NCBI GenBank assembly: GCA_002315825.1
Contig: DCIC01000127.1
Coordinates: forward strand, 20,505 to 27,621
DNA length: 7,117 nt
From: Bacteroidales bacterium UBA1736
GTDB taxonomy: Bacteria; Bacteroidota; Bacteroidia; Bacteroidales; UBA932
Direction of reading: 5' to 3'
Shown here: piece by piece, positions 6,480 to 7,117 of the stretch
How the letters are laid out: every line of letters begins with the position of its first letter
Numbering within the stretch: position 1 is the first letter of the stretch
Notes under the pieces: model-generated
What the model saw: only the letters and a program-made list of their open reading frames with translations
Told to the model about the DNA's origin: nothing
The model's database searches: none
Translations under genes and position numbers: made by a program

Positions 6480-7117
6480 ATGAAAAATTCACACGCACTC
6501 TTTTTTGTGTTCCTTCTTGTATTGACGATACCTTCGTGCGAAAAAATTAGTAAGGATGATAGTATTTATGGTATCAAATATGTGGATTTGGGGTTGTCAG
6601 TAAAATGGGCAAGCTGTAACCTCGGAGCATCAAATCCTTGGGAGTATGGCCGTTATTTCTCTTGGGGGGACGTTGCAGGTCAGACCTGGGATGGCACCAA
6701 ATGGTCAGGCAGCGGCTTTTCAACTGCACCGAATTACGAAGTGGATGCCAATTCGAACCTCAAGCCTGAGTACGATGCAGCTCACATAATTTACGGAGGT
6801 TCTTGGCGTATGCCTACCTTTGAAGAGCAACGGGAACTTTTCACCAATTGCACATCTACTTGGGTTAATAATTATAATGGGACAGGAGTGTCAGGTAGAG
6901 TTTTTACCAGTAAAATGCCCGGGTACACCGACAAATCCATTTTTTTTCCAGCTGCCGGCGGTGGCCAAAATAGCGTCCTCTCCAATCTTGGCTCCTATGG
7001 CTACTTTTGGACAAGCACTCTCGCCTTAAGCATAAGCGCCTGTTATTTCATCTTCAATTTGGACGTTATCATCCCCTTCGGCGCCTCCAATCGTAGCCTA
7101 GGTATGTCCATTCGTCC
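6480..7117 (+). CDS. Fib_succ_major (FISUMP) domain lipoprotein, 3' truncated by the window edge
   Basis: An open frame from ATG at 6480 runs off the right edge after 212 complete codons without a stop. The signal peptide (about 1-19) ends TIPSC with Cys20 as the predicted lipid anchor, then EKISKDD, so the mature protein is likely on the cell surface. From residue 34 it shows the hallmarks of the Fibrobacter succinogenes major paralogous domain common in Bacteroidota surface proteins: YVDLGLSVKWASCNLGA (34-50), EYGRYFSWGD (55-64), GGSWRMPT (106-113), FFPAAGGG (155-162) and YGYFWTST (173-180). The final visible residues, MSIR and a probable Pro, resemble the usual (V/I)RP ending, so only a few residues are probably missing. 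The fold is C-type-lectin-like in related families. A binding role is likely, but its ligand and any link to the divergent lipoprotein pair are unknown. Confidence 0.85.
   Translation, partial: MKNSHALFFVFLLVLTIPSCEKISKDDSIYGIKYVDLGLSVKWASCNLGASNPWEYGRYFSWGDVAGQTWDGTKWSGSGFSTAPNYEVDANSNLKPEYDAAHIIYGGSWRMPTFEEQRELFTNCTSTWVNNYNGTGVSGRVFTSKMPGYTDKSIFFPAAGGGQNSVLSNLGSYGYFWTSTLALSISACYFIFNLDVIIPFGASNRSLGMSIR

Noticed and set aside
6820..7029. 69-codon plus-strand frame inside the Fib_succ_major-type gene
   Set aside because: It is in a different frame from the continuous lipoprotein frame starting at 6480, which carries all the recognisable motifs.

Overview
The window looks like chromosomal DNA from a member of the Bacteroidota, most likely a gut-type Bacteroidales. 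The evidence is: three lipoproteins with SPII signals followed by a K/D/E-rich stretch; a TAnnTTTG-type -7 promoter element; start codons without a clear Shine-Dalgarno sequence; a Fib_succ_major-type lipoprotein; and a mutarotase of the sugar-scavenging type. The genus cannot be decided from the sequence alone.

Layout. Positions 1-466 (+ strand) hold the tail of an unidentified gene and, 10 bp later, a complete L-rhamnose/L-fucose mutarotase-family gene. Converging on it from the right, with only 5 bp between stop codons, is a minus-strand series. In transcription order it is: a 772-aa lipoprotein (6346 to 4028), a 786-aa paralogue (4001 to 1641), D-aminoacyl-tRNA deacylase dtd (1608 to 1156), a 141-bp spacer, and a GyrI-like effector-binding protein (1014 to 472). 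Gaps of 26 and 32 bp suggest that the two lipoproteins and dtd can share a transcript. From 6480 a divergent plus-strand gene encodes a Fib_succ_major-type lipoprotein that runs off the right edge. The 133-bp divergent intergenic region carries a good promoter for it.

The least explained part is the pair of large lipoproteins, about 4.7 kb or two thirds of the window. Both have the same domain order: lipid anchor, beta-rich repeat (beta-helix-like) domain, an HxH plus paired CxxC ribbon module, a long helical/coiled-coil part with a shared CIWEH motif, and a C-terminal part with a shared GF...DGG...F.WRS motif. The N-terminal and ribbon parts resemble each other much more than the helical and C-terminal parts. 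I recognise no characterised family covering the whole protein. A surface-exposed effector, adhesin or toxin-like role is possible but is inference only.

The other genes are ordinary: sugar anomer interconversion, removal of D-amino acids from tRNA, and small-molecule binding. I see no RNA gene, CRISPR array, insertion sequence or clear intrinsic terminator. No gene-free stretch exceeds 141 bp.
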